NCBI RefSeq assembly: GCF_009727155.1
Contig: NZ_WNWM01000002.1
Span: forward strand, 6,200,001-6,264,000
Direction of reading: 5' to 3'
Origin: Pseudoduganella dura
Lineage (GTDB): Bacteria; Pseudomonadota; Gammaproteobacteria; Burkholderiales; Burkholderiaceae_D
DNA: 64,000 bases
Translations under genes and position numbers: made by a program
Shown: positions 53,332 to 62,197 of the stretch, one piece after another
Numbering within the stretch: position 1 is the first letter of the stretch
Layout: each line of letters opens with the position of its first letter
Notes under the pieces: model-generated
The model's database searches: none
Told to the model about the DNA's origin: nothing
The model's input: only the letters and a program-made list of their open reading frames with translations

Positions 53332-53355
53332 AAGCCGCCTTCGGGCGGCTTTTTT
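53332..53355 (+). terminator. Rho-independent terminator after the KGG gene
   Basis: AAGCCGCC, a loop TTC, then GGGCGGCTTTTTT form a stem followed by a T-tract, 22 bp after the stop codon. Confidence 0.85.
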
Positions 53356-53480
53356 GCGTGGTCGAGACAGAGGCGTCCCCCTCGCAAGCAAGAGCGGAGC
53401 ACGCTTGTCGGCCTGCCGATAGTGGCGCATGATTTTCAGGCATCACTTCCAAGCCGCATCCACCAACGACGGAGACCGCC

Positions 53481-54932
53481 ATGACCCGCACCTCGATTCG
53501 TTTGATGCCTCCTGCTATCTGCTCGCCGCTTCGCCGACCGCGCCCCGCCGCCGTACCCGGCGCCACCACTGGCACGGTCGTGAAACCCATTGCCGCGGTT
53601 GCCCTGTCGCTTCTCGCCGTTGCGGCGCCGGCGCAGAACGTACCGATCCCGGATCCGATTCCCGGCACGCTGCCGGCCAGCGCGGTCAATGTCACGCTGC
53701 GGCCGCTGCTGTCCAACCTGGCCGCGCCGGTCGCGGGAGCGGTGGCACCGGGCGAGCCCGACAGCCTGTACATCGTCGACCAGGTCGGCAAGATCTGGAA
53801 GGCGCCGGTCGGCGGGTTGGGGCCGAAGAAGTCGTCGGCGCCGTTCCTCGACGTGGGCAGCCGCCTCGTGCCGCTTAACAATCGCGACGAACGGGGCCTG
53901 CTGGGTCTGGCGTTCCATCCCGATTACACGAGCAACGGCCGCTTCTACCTGTTCACATCCGAACCGGCGCAGGGGCTGGCCGACTTTTCCACGCAGCCGG
54001 CCGGTGTCGCCCCGGTAAACCACAGCGTGGTGTCGGAATGGCGCGTGTCGAACCCGGGCAGCGCGAACCCGGTGGTGGATCCCGCCAGCGTGCGCGTGCT
54101 GATGCGCATCGACAAGCCGCAGGGCAACCACAACGGCGGCGCGCTGGCGTTCGGGCCGGACCGGCTGCTGTACATTTCGCTGGGCGACGGCGGCGCCGGC
54201 GACGACCAGGGTCCCGGCCATGCGCCCGAGGGCAACGCGCAGAGCCTGGCGCCGGGCAATGTGCTGGGCAAGATCCTGCGGATCGATCCGCTGGGCAGCA
54301 ATTCCGCCAATGGCGCCTATGGCATCCCGGCCGACAATCCGTTCGTGGGCAGGGATGGCGCGGACGAGATCTTCGCCTATGGCCTGCGCAACCCGTTCCG
54401 CATGGCGTTCGACAGCGAGGGCACGCTGTGGGCCGGCGACGTGGGGCAGGGGGCGATCGAGGAAGTCAATCACATCGTTTCCGGCGGCAACTACGGCTGG
54501 CGCATCAAGGAGGGCAGCTTCCTGTTCGATGCCAACGGCACGGCGGGCGGCTTCGTCCACGCGGCGAGCCCCGGCGCTCCGGCCGGGCTGATCGACCCGG
54601 TGGCCGAGTACGATCACCGCGACGGCGCAGGCCAGATCGTGCTCCGGCAGGCGGTGATCGGCGGCTTCGTCTATGCCGGCAACTCGATCCCGCAATTGCA
54701 CGGCCAATACGTGTTTGCCGACTATATCGGCAACGACGGCACCGGCAAGCTGCTGACGCTGGGCGTGCGCAACCGGGTCGAGCGGCTGATCGCGCCGAAG
54801 CGCAACCCGCTCGGCATTCCGGTGCTGGGCCTGGCGCAGGATGCCGCTGGAGAAATCTATGTGCTGGGCAACGCCGACGGCACCACTGGCGGCAATACCG
54901 GCGTGGTATTGCGGCTGGGCGGGTTGCGCTGA
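53481..54932 (+). CDS. PQQ-dependent sugar dehydrogenase-like protein (soluble GDH/sorbosone type)
   Basis: ATG 53481 follows GGAGA; the 483-residue protein has a rather long N-region before a signal segment (PIAAVALSLLAVAAPAQ). The six-bladed propeller signatures are LGLAFHPDYTSNGRFYL, the catalytic histidine H217 in QGNHNGGAL, LGDGGAGDDQGPGHAPEGNAQ, AYGLRNPFRMAF (PQQ-contacting Arg), and VGQGAIEEVNHI. It should oxidise an aldose or a related alcohol in the periplasm, passing electrons to an acceptor. The PQQ synthesis genes are not in the window. Confidence 0.87.
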   Translation: MTRTSIRLMPPAICSPLRRPRPAAVPGATTGTVVKPIAAVALSLLAVAAPAQNVPIPDPIPGTLPASAVNVTLRPLLSNLAAPVAGAVAPGEPDSLYIVDQVGKIWKAPVGGLGPKKSSAPFLDVGSRLVPLNNRDERGLLGLAFHPDYTSNGRFYLFTSEPAQGLADFSTQPAGVAPVNHSVVSEWRVSNPGSANPVVDPASVRVLMRIDKPQGNHNGGALAFGPDRLLYISLGDGGAGDDQGPGHAPEGNAQSLAPGNVLGKILRIDPLGSNSANGAYGIPADNPFVGRDGADEIFAYGLRNPFRMAFDSEGTLWAGDVGQGAIEEVNHIVSGGNYGWRIKEGSFLFDANGTAGGFVHAASPGAPAGLIDPVAEYDHRDGAGQIVLRQAVIGGFVYAGNSIPQLHGQYVFADYIGNDGTGKLLTLGVRNRVERLIAPKRNPLGIPVLGLAQDAAGEIYVLGNADGTTGGNTGVVLRLGGLR

Positions 54933-55002
54933 CGGCGATGCGGGCCGCGGCCGGGCCGGCCGTTTGCTACACTGCGGCATTTTGCATTGCAAGAGGTCGC
55001 CG

Positions 55003-55803
55003 ATGGCTCCCATTCCCGAACTGCGCGCCTGGGCGCGCCACTGCCTGCTGGAAGCCGATCCGGTCGTGAAAACCGACGAAGTGGCGCGCATGGCCGCCGC
55101 ACGGGCTGCCGGCGCCTGCGCGCTGGATACTGCCGCCATGCTGGCCGATTCGCCGGCGATCCCCGGGCGCCCGGCGCGCCCCGAACTGGTGGCGCCGAAG
55201 GATGTCGGCCGCCGCTCGATGGCCACGCCCGAAGGGCGCGCCATGCTGGTCCATGCGCTGGCGCACATCGAATTCAATGCCGTCAACCTGGCGCTCGACG
55301 CGCTGTGGCGTTTCACGGACATGCCGGCGCCGTACTATGCCGACTGGCTGCGCGTGGCGAGCGAGGAAGCCACGCATTTCCGGCTGCTTGCCGCGCACCT
55401 GGCCACGCTCGGCCATGGCTATGGCGATTTTCCCGGCCACAACAGCCTGTGGGAGATGGTGGCGAAAACGCGTGGCGACGTGACGGCGCGGATGGCGCTG
55501 GTGCCGCGCACGCTGGAGGCGCGCGGCCTCGATGCGATTCCGCCGCTGCGCGCGAAGCTGGCACAGGCCGGCGATCTCGCCGCCGCGCGAATCCTCGACA
55601 TCATCCTGCGCGACGAAGTGGGCCACGTGGAAATCGGCAATCGCTGGTACGGCTGGCTGTGCGAGCGGCAGGGGCTGGAACCGTATGCGACGTACGACGA
55701 ACTGGTGGAGCGCTACAAGGCGCCGGTGCCGAAGGGCCCGTTCAACCTGGAGGCGCGGCGCCGGGCCGGGTTCAGCGACAGGGAGCTGGAACGGTTCGCC
55801 TGA
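55003..55803 (+). CDS. DUF455 ferritin-like domain protein
   Basis: A 266-residue helical protein with three metal-ligand motifs: LAHIEFNAVNLALDALWR, ASEEATHFRLLAAHL and LRDEVGHVEIGNRWYGW. These E..H and E..H/E pairs are the di-iron carboxylate pattern of the DUF455 (MiaE-related, ferritin-like) family. The substrate is unknown. I start at ATG 55003; earlier frames lie inside the sugar dehydrogenase gene. It follows that gene by 70 bp, with no functional link apparent. Confidence 0.85.
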   Translation: MAPIPELRAWARHCLLEADPVVKTDEVARMAAARAAGACALDTAAMLADSPAIPGRPARPELVAPKDVGRRSMATPEGRAMLVHALAHIEFNAVNLALDALWRFTDMPAPYYADWLRVASEEATHFRLLAAHLATLGHGYGDFPGHNSLWEMVAKTRGDVTARMALVPRTLEARGLDAIPPLRAKLAQAGDLAAARILDIILRDEVGHVEIGNRWYGWLCERQGLEPYATYDELVERYKAPVPKGPFNLEARRRAGFSDRELERFA

Positions 55804-55828
55804 GGGGCGTCGCCGCCGACTCCGCCTC

Positions 55829-58515
55829 TCAAGCGCTGCGCTTTTCCCGCTGGCGCCGCCGGATTTCCACCTGCACGCCCGACGCGTCGAGCGGCGTGGC
55901 GATGTAGTAGCCCTGCAGTTCGTCGCATTGCAGCCGCGACAGTACCTCCGCCTGCTCGGGCCGCTCGACACCCTCGGCCACCACCTTCATGCCCAGCGCA
56001 TGGGCCATCGTGATGATCGCCTTGAACAGGATCTCGCCCTGGCCGTCGTGTCCCAGGCGGCGCGTGAACGATTTGTCGACCTTCAGCAGGTCGAAGTCGA
56101 GCTGCTGCAGCATCGACAGCGACGAGTAGCCCGTGCCGAAATCGTCGACCAGCAGCCGTATGCCCAATGCGTGCATTGCCTGCAGGTGTTCCGCCGTGCG
56201 TTCCGGATCGCGGATCATCGTCGATTCGGTCAGCTCGATCTCGACCCGCGCGGGGGAATGCCATGCCGTTCCAGCGCCTCCAGGAACAGCGCGTGCATGT
56301 CGCGCTCGTTGAACTGGCGGCTCGAGACATTGATCGAGACCGGCAGCGGCGGGCAGCCGTCGCGCGTCCAGGCGGCGATCTGGGCGCACACGCTTTCCAC
56401 CACCACTTCGCCCAGCGGCACGATCATGCCGGTCTCCTCGGCCAGCGGAATGAACTCGTCCGGGTACAGCAGCCCGGCCGCGGGATGGTTCCAGCGCACC
56501 AGCGCCTCGAGGCTCACGGCATGTTGCGTGGCCGCGTCGACCCGCACCTGGTAATGCATGACGAACTGGTTATCGGCGATCGCCGCCTGCAGTTCGTTTT
56601 CGCGCTGCTTGCGCTGCCGCATCGCGCCGTAGAAGGCCGGGTCGAAGAACCGGCAGCCGTTCTTGCCACTGGTCTTGACTTCGTACATGGCGATATCCGC
56701 GTGGCGCAGCAACATGTCGACATCCTGCGCGTCGCCCGGGCACATGCTTATACCCACCGAGGCGCCGACGGACGCGGTGCCGGCGCCGATCGCCACGCCC
56801 GCATGGAAGGCCTGCAGCACGCGCGCGGCCACCTGCGCCGCCTCGGCGGTGCCGTGCAGGTTCTCAAGGATGACGATGAACTCGTCGCCGCCGAGCCGGG
56901 CCACGTGGTCGCCCGGCCGCACCGCCACTTTCAGGCGGCGCGCCACGATCTGCAGCAGTTCGTCGCCGGCGGCGTGGCCGAACGTGTCGTTGACGGCCTT
57001 GAAACCGTCCAGGTCGACGAACAGCACCGCCAGCGACTTGCCGCCAGCCTTGGCGCGGGCCACCGCGTCCGGCAGGCACTTGCCGACCCAGGCGCGGTTC
57101 GGCAGCCCGGTCAGCGTATCCTCGAAGTTCTTGCGCTCGAGGTTCGACACGTGGGCGCGTTCCAGCGTCACGTCGCGCAGCGTCACCGCCAGCACGTCGC
57201 CGGAGCGCCGCACCTTGATGCGCACATGCGTGGTCTTGCCGTCGCGCTGCGATTCCAGGTCGCCCTCGGCGCTGCCATGTGCCATCGCCTGGGCCAGCAG
57301 CGTCACGGCCGGCTCGACCGGGATATCGCGCGACAGCGCGGAAACCCGCTTGCCGATCAGTTCCTCGCGCGTACTGTTCGATAGCGCCGCGCCCTGTTCG
57401 TTGCAGTCGACCGTCACGTAATCGATTACATTGCCGCTGCCGTCACGCACCGGCGCGGTGATGAAGAATCCCTCGGTGCTGGCCTCGGTGGCCTTGCGGT
57501 AGGCATCCTGCGCCACCGTGAGCCGGTAGCGCTGCAGGGCCAGTCGCCCGGACATCGTCATGCCCGCCAGCACGAAGATCAGCAGTGCGACCGAGGCGCC
57601 GGTGGCTGTCTGGCGCGAAGCGCGCTCCCGTTCGCGCACCAGCGCCATCGCATGGGGCTGGTCGGCACCGGCCAGCACCATCAGCGGAAAGCCGTCCACC
57701 GCCTGCCAGCCGACGTAGCGGCTGATCCCGTCGCCGAATTCGTTGCCCCGGACGAGGGCACTGCCGCCGGCGCTGGCCAGGGCCTGCCGCAGCGACATCG
57801 GCAGCAGCTCGATGCGCCGGAACGATTCGCCCAGCTTGAAGGCGCGCAGCATGCCGTCGCTGCCGACGGCGGCCAGGAAACCGTGCGTGCCAAGCCGCGA
57901 TGGGTCGAAATCGGCGATCAGGTTGTCGGGGTCGACCGATACCACGGCCACGCCGGCGAATTCGCCGTCCCTGTCGAGCAGCTTGCGGGAGAACCGCACG
58001 ATATAGTGCAGGCGCGCCTCGTCGGGGATGGGCATGCCGATGAACATGTCGTCGGCCGCGCGCAACTGCTGGTTGGCGAAGAAGGGCAGCTGGTCCACCC
58101 TGCGCAGTTCTGCTGCCGACCACAGGCCGGGCGCGTTCGTCATGCGTAGCCGCGCATCGGCGCCGAACACGCTGATCTTGAGTGGCACGCCCGCCGGGTC
58201 GGCCACCTTGCCGAACTGGTCGAGCTTCATCGTGCCGTCGAGCGCCTGCCACTGCAGGCGGATCATCAGCAGCACCTGGTCGATCATCGCCAGGTTGCCG
58301 CGGGTTTGCGTGGCCCGCTCGGTGGCGATCTTCAGCGTCGACTCGAGCGCCTGGCGCTCGGCGGCATCGCGCTCCCGGCTGAAATTTCCCAAAAGCAGCA
58401 GCCACGACGCGCCGGCGATCAGCAGCCCGGCAATCGGCCACAACAGAATGAACACGAGGTAAGGGCGCAATGCCGCCATCGGTGGCGGACGCAGGCTGGC
58501 GAACCCGAATGGCAT
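55829..58515 (-). pseudogene. Membrane GGDEF/EAL cyclic-di-GMP enzyme split by a frameshift
   Basis: Reading from ATG 58515, the protein has an N-terminal membrane segment (VFILLWPIAGLLIAGASWLLLL), a periplasmic sensor of about 240 residues, and a second membrane segment (VALLIFVLAGMTMSG). A PAS-like region, GGDEF with the intact motif RLGGDEF, and EAL with SLEALVRWNHP follow. The frame ends early after GIPPRGSRSS at 56230. Continuing one frame over gives RVEIELTESTMIRDP and DDFGTGYSSLSML, the rest of the EAL domain, to 55829. A missing base in the G5 run at about 56254-56258 explains it. Restored, it would have about 895 residues. Confidence 0.85.
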
Positions 58516-58657
58516 GTCGATCCCAGTTATCCGGCGCCGGCGGCACGGGCTAGCACCATGCCAGCAAGCATACTCCTGATGACGGCGGTGCACAGGCTGG
58601 AGGTATAACGAAACGCAACAATCCGGCAGCGGCCATACCGCCAGCATCGCTATAATC

Positions 58658-58688
58658 GGCCGAGATATCATCTTTTGATATACCGGCC
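58658..58688. promoter_or_regulatory. Dyad upstream of the FucP-like transporter
   Basis: ATATCA, five bases, TGATAT (58665-58681), flanked by CGGCCG on the left and CGGCC on the right, form a nested inverted repeat 76-106 bp before the transporter start. It looks like the operator of a sugar-responsive LacI- or GntR-type regulator. The regulator is not in the window. Confidence 0.45.
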
Positions 58689-58763
58689 ATCATTTATGGA
58701 ATTGGTAATCCGGCAAGCCCGCCCCTAGGATGAAGCCTTTTCACTTCCGACAAAGGATTCTTC

Positions 58764-60062
58764 GTGGCCGGCCCAAACATTTCCGCAGGCGCGACGCTGG
58801 ACGGACAGGCATCATCGCCTGCCAGCTATAAGTCGGCGCTCTCGCTGCTCGCGAGCCTGTTCTTCATCTGGGGTTTCATTACCGTCATTAACAACACGCT
58901 GCTGCCGCACCTGCGCAGCGTTTTCGAGCTCAGCTATACGCAGACGACGCTGATCGAATCCGTGTGGTTCATCGCGTATTTCGTCGCGTCGATCCCGTCG
59001 GCGCGCCTGATCGAACGCGTCGGCTACAAGAAAGCCATGGTGGTCGGCCTGTGCATCATGGCCGTCGGCGCGCTGGGCATGATCCCCGCGGCGCGCCTGC
59101 CATCCTACGTGGTGACGCTGGTGGCGCTGTTCGTCATCGCCTGCGGCATCACGCTGCTGCAGGTGGCGGCCAATCCGTACGTGGCCGTGGTGGGCCCGCC
59201 GGCAACGGCGTCGTCGCGCCTGAACCTGGTGCAGGCGTTCAATTCCCTGGGCACGATGTTCGCGCCGCTGTTCGGCGGCTACCTGATCCTGGGCCGGTCC
59301 ACCAGCGGCACCGCCGAGGCGGGCCAGGTGCTGACCCAGGCCGAGCGCCTGGCCGATGCGCAGGCGGTGCAGCTGCCATACCTGATCGTGGCGGCCGTGC
59401 TGGTGTTGCTGGCCGTTATCATCGCGCGCTACCCGCTGCCGGCCATGACGTCGCGCCGCGTCTCCAAGGACGAGCGCGGCTCGCATTCGCTGTGGCGCCA
59501 TCGTAACCTCGTCTTCGGCATCCCGGCGATCTTCATCTACCTGATCGCGGAAATCGGCGTCGCCAACCTGTTCATCAACTTCGTGTCGCAGCCCCACATC
59601 GGCAATCTCACGCACGAGAGCGCGTCGCACTACCTGTTCCTGCTGTGGGGCGGCATGATGGTGGGCCGCTTCGTCGGCAGCGTGCTGATGCGTTCGGTGT
59701 CGGCCGAGCGCGTGCTGGGCGGCGCCGCCATCGGCGCCTTCGTCGTGATGTTGCTGGCCACGTTCACCACCGGCCCGACCGCAATGTGGGCACTGATCGC
59801 CGTGGGCCTGTTCCACTCGGTGATGTTCCCGACCATCTTCACGCTGGGCATCCGCGGCCTGGGCCCGCTGACCGAGGAAGGCGCCGGCCTGCTGATCATG
59901 GCGATCGCCGGCGGCGCGCTGGTCGTCGTGCAGGGCTGGCTGGCCGATATCTACGGCCTGCAGATGTCGTTCCTGCTGACCGTGGCGTGCGAGCTGTACA
60001 TCCTGTTCTATGCCGCATGGGGCGCGAAGGCGACCAACGCGTTCCCGGACCAGCAGCCGTAA
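58764..60062 (+). CDS. FucP-like sugar MFS transporter (fucose/glucose/galactose:H+ symporter family)
   Basis: GTG 58764 follows AAAGGA. The 432-residue protein has twelve hydrophobic segments and FucP-family marks: LASLFFIWGFITVINNTLLPHLRSVF in helix 1, ERVGYKKAMVVGL after helix 2, LQVAANPYVAVVGPP, and LNLVQAFNSLGTMFAPLFGGYLI. It imports a hexose or deoxyhexose with protons across the inner membrane. L-fucose released by the GH95 enzyme is a plausible but unproven substrate, since this family also carries glucose, galactose, fructose and GlcNAc. Confidence 0.88.
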   Translation: MAGPNISAGATLDGQASSPASYKSALSLLASLFFIWGFITVINNTLLPHLRSVFELSYTQTTLIESVWFIAYFVASIPSARLIERVGYKKAMVVGLCIMAVGALGMIPAARLPSYVVTLVALFVIACGITLLQVAANPYVAVVGPPATASSRLNLVQAFNSLGTMFAPLFGGYLILGRSTSGTAEAGQVLTQAERLADAQAVQLPYLIVAAVLVLLAVIIARYPLPAMTSRRVSKDERGSHSLWRHRNLVFGIPAIFIYLIAEIGVANLFINFVSQPHIGNLTHESASHYLFLLWGGMMVGRFVGSVLMRSVSAERVLGGAAIGAFVVMLLATFTTGPTAMWALIAVGLFHSVMFPTIFTLGIRGLGPLTEEGAGLLIMAIAGGALVVVQGWLADIYGLQMSFLLTVACELYILFYAAWGAKATNAFPDQQP

Positions 60063-60065
60063 CAA

Positions 60066-60098
60066 GAAAAAAGGCGCCGCAATCGGCGCCTTTTTTTG
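60066..60098. terminator. Bidirectional rho-independent terminator
   Basis: AAAAAAGGCGCCG, loop, CGGCGCCTTTTTTT forms a stem with A and T tracts. It lies between the convergent transporter and PEP-CTERM genes and serves both. Confidence 0.85.
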
Positions 60099-60143
60099 TC
60101 TGCCGCCGCAACGGCGGCAGCATCAGTTGCTTGCTGTCCCGGC

Positions 60144-60953
60144 TTACCGCCCCGCGCGCCGGCGCCATGCGGCCAGCAGCCCCAGGCCGCCCAGCATCAT
60201 GCCATACGTGGCCGGCTCCGGCACGGCCGGCAGTGGCACGCCGTCTAGCGTGACGCCGTCGAACGCCAGGCCGGACTGGTACTCCTCGTCGTCCCAGTTC
60301 GTCACGCCGAATTCCAGGTAGTAATTGCCCGCGTCGGCGATCCGGTACGACGACTGCACCCAGCCGGTGTAGCCGCAACCGGCGTCATAGCAATCGCCCG
60401 AATCGGCGCCGAGCGGGCTCCAGGTGGGGCCGCCGGCGACGATGCCGACCTGGCCCGGCGTCAGCGTGGCCGCGGCGGCGGGCATGTCGAAGCCGGGCAC
60501 CGCGCTGCCGGATGGCGAAGTGCGGGCCGTGAACAGCAGCGCGACCTGTGCGCCGCTGGCGTCCAGCAGCCGCGCCCAGCCGTAATCGCTGTAATCGGCG
60601 CCATCCGAAGTCACATAGTTGAACTTGAAGTCCAGCGCCTGGCCGGCCTCGGCCGTGAACAGATTCGACAGCAGGCGGCTGCCGGTGGTCGCTTCGCCCA
60701 CGCCGCCCACGCCGGGCAGCGAGACGCCGGCGACGCCCGATTCGCTCGTGACATAGCCGTAGCTCGTGCCGCCGCCGGGCGCCAGTGTTACGTCGCCGTC
60801 CGCGCCGGCGGCGCCGCAGTTGCCCTGGCACTGCCAGTCCGCCGGGATGCCGTTGTCGAATCCTCCCGCGGCGGCGCTACCGGGTCCGGCAAGGCCCGCG
60901 ATGCAGGCGGCGATTCCCAGCAGGCGTGTGGCTTTCAACTGTCCAGCTTTCAT
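60144..60953 (-). CDS. PEP-CTERM protein of the NF038132 type
   Basis: ATG 60953 follows GGAGAACAA. The 269-residue protein has a signal peptide (to about residue 29), then FDNGIPADWQCQGNCGAAGADGDVTLAP, which is the opening I associate with NF038132-family PEP-CTERM proteins. The C-terminus is VPEPATYGMMLGGLGLL followed by RRRAGR, the exosortase sorting signal. It should be exported and possibly linked to the extracellular matrix. Function otherwise unknown. Confidence 0.85.
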   Translation of the reverse strand: MKAGQLKATRLLGIAACIAGLAGPGSAAAGGFDNGIPADWQCQGNCGAAGADGDVTLAPGGGTSYGYVTSESGVAGVSLPGVGGVGEATTGSRLLSNLFTAEAGQALDFKFNYVTSDGADYSDYGWARLLDASGAQVALLFTARTSPSGSAVPGFDMPAAAATLTPGQVGIVAGGPTWSPLGADSGDCYDAGCGYTGWVQSSYRIADAGNYYLEFGVTNWDDEEYQSGLAFDGVTLDGVPLPAVPEPATYGMMLGGLGLLAAWRRRAGR

Positions 60954-61066
60954 TTGTTCTCCATGGTTTATATAAAGGCGTGACGGGGCCGTCCTGCCCA
61001 TGGAGTTGATTTTATCTTAATAGTATTGACATAAATCTATCAAAAAACCACGTTGCATCAATATCA

Positions 61067-62188
61067 TCAAAAATATTTGACCCACGCCTTGCCGCTGCTG
61101 CGCTTGTACCGCGCGAACCGGCGGGTCGGCCAGTACAGCACGGCCGCCAGCAGCGCCGCGATGAGCCACACCTGCCAAACGTGGCCGGCATCGGCGCGCG
61201 GCACATCCAGCACGAAGGCGGCGAGCCGCTGCAGCACCAGCAGTGCATACAGGTGCAGCAGGTAGTAGAACAGCGGGGCGCCGCCGAACACGGCGGCGAT
61301 GCCGGTCCAGCGCAGCGGCCGCTCCACGAACGCCAGCACGATGGTGCCGGCGCCCAGCGTCAGCAGCACGAAGTCCAGCGATGGGGGGTACTTGGTGAAG
61401 TTGACGAACGACATTGCCGTCAGCAGCGGCTGCGCATGCATTGTCCACTGCGCCGGTTCTCCGTAGACGTCGACGCCGCGCAGCACGGCCAGCAGCGCCA
61501 GGCAGCCGGCGCCGATCGCCAGCAGCCGGCGGCGGCGTAGTGCCGGCGGCGTGCCGCGGGCGTACAGCGGGCCGGCGGCATAGCCGAGCAGGATCACGCC
61601 GATCCAGGCAAGCAGCGGATAGCTGACCTTCACACGCACGGGCTCTTCCAGCAGGAAGCCGCGCTGTTCGAGAACGGTCCATGCGGCGGCCGCCAGGCTG
61701 CCCGGCTCGGGCATGAAGTGCAGCGCATCGTGGCCGGCGACGATCGCCGCGCCCAGCACGCCGATCACGGCCAGCGGCAGCCTGTGCAGCAGCGCGAGCG
61801 CCAGCATCGACAGGCCGATCGCCCACATCACCTGCAGGTACACGGTCGATGGCGCCAGGGTGCCGGTCCATGCGAAGTTGACGACGGTGATCTCCAGCCC
61901 GATCAGCAGCAGGCCGCGCTTGACGAGGAAGCCGGTGGCGTCGCGCGGGCCGGCCGGCGGGTGCGCGTACAGCCACGCCGACAGGCCGGTGAGAAACACG
62001 AACATCGGCGCGCAGAAGTGCGCGGCCAGCCGCGAAAAGAACAGCGCCGGGTCGGTGGCGGCAACGTCCATCGGGTCGCCGACCTGGTGCTGGAGGAAAA
62101 AGGTTTCGCGCACGTGATCGACCGTCATCAGCAGCATGACGATGCCGCGCGCGATGTCGATCGAGGCGATCCGGTTCGGGTGGTTCAT
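61067..62188 (-). CDS. Multi-pass membrane protein, DUF1624 / heparan-alpha-glucosaminide N-acetyltransferase-like
   Basis: The 373-residue protein begins NRIASIDIARGIVMLLMTVDHVRETFF, the start typical of the DUF1624/acyltransferase-like membrane family. It has about ten hydrophobic segments and PMFVFLTGLSAWLYAH, with FTKYPPSLDFVLLTLGAG in the second half. Related proteins transfer acyl groups across the membrane; the substrate here is unknown. It lies 9 bp downstream of the TonB receptor gene on the same strand, so they may form an operon. Confidence 0.82.
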   Translation of the reverse strand: MNHPNRIASIDIARGIVMLLMTVDHVRETFFLQHQVGDPMDVAATDPALFFSRLAAHFCAPMFVFLTGLSAWLYAHPPAGPRDATGFLVKRGLLLIGLEITVVNFAWTGTLAPSTVYLQVMWAIGLSMLALALLHRLPLAVIGVLGAAIVAGHDALHFMPEPGSLAAAAWTVLEQRGFLLEEPVRVKVSYPLLAWIGVILLGYAAGPLYARGTPPALRRRRLLAIGAGCLALLAVLRGVDVYGEPAQWTMHAQPLLTAMSFVNFTKYPPSLDFVLLTLGAGTIVLAFVERPLRWTGIAAVFGGAPLFYYLLHLYALLVLQRLAAFVLDVPRADAGHVWQVWLIAALLAAVLYWPTRRFARYKRSSGKAWVKYF

Positions 62189-62197
62189 TGCGGATCC

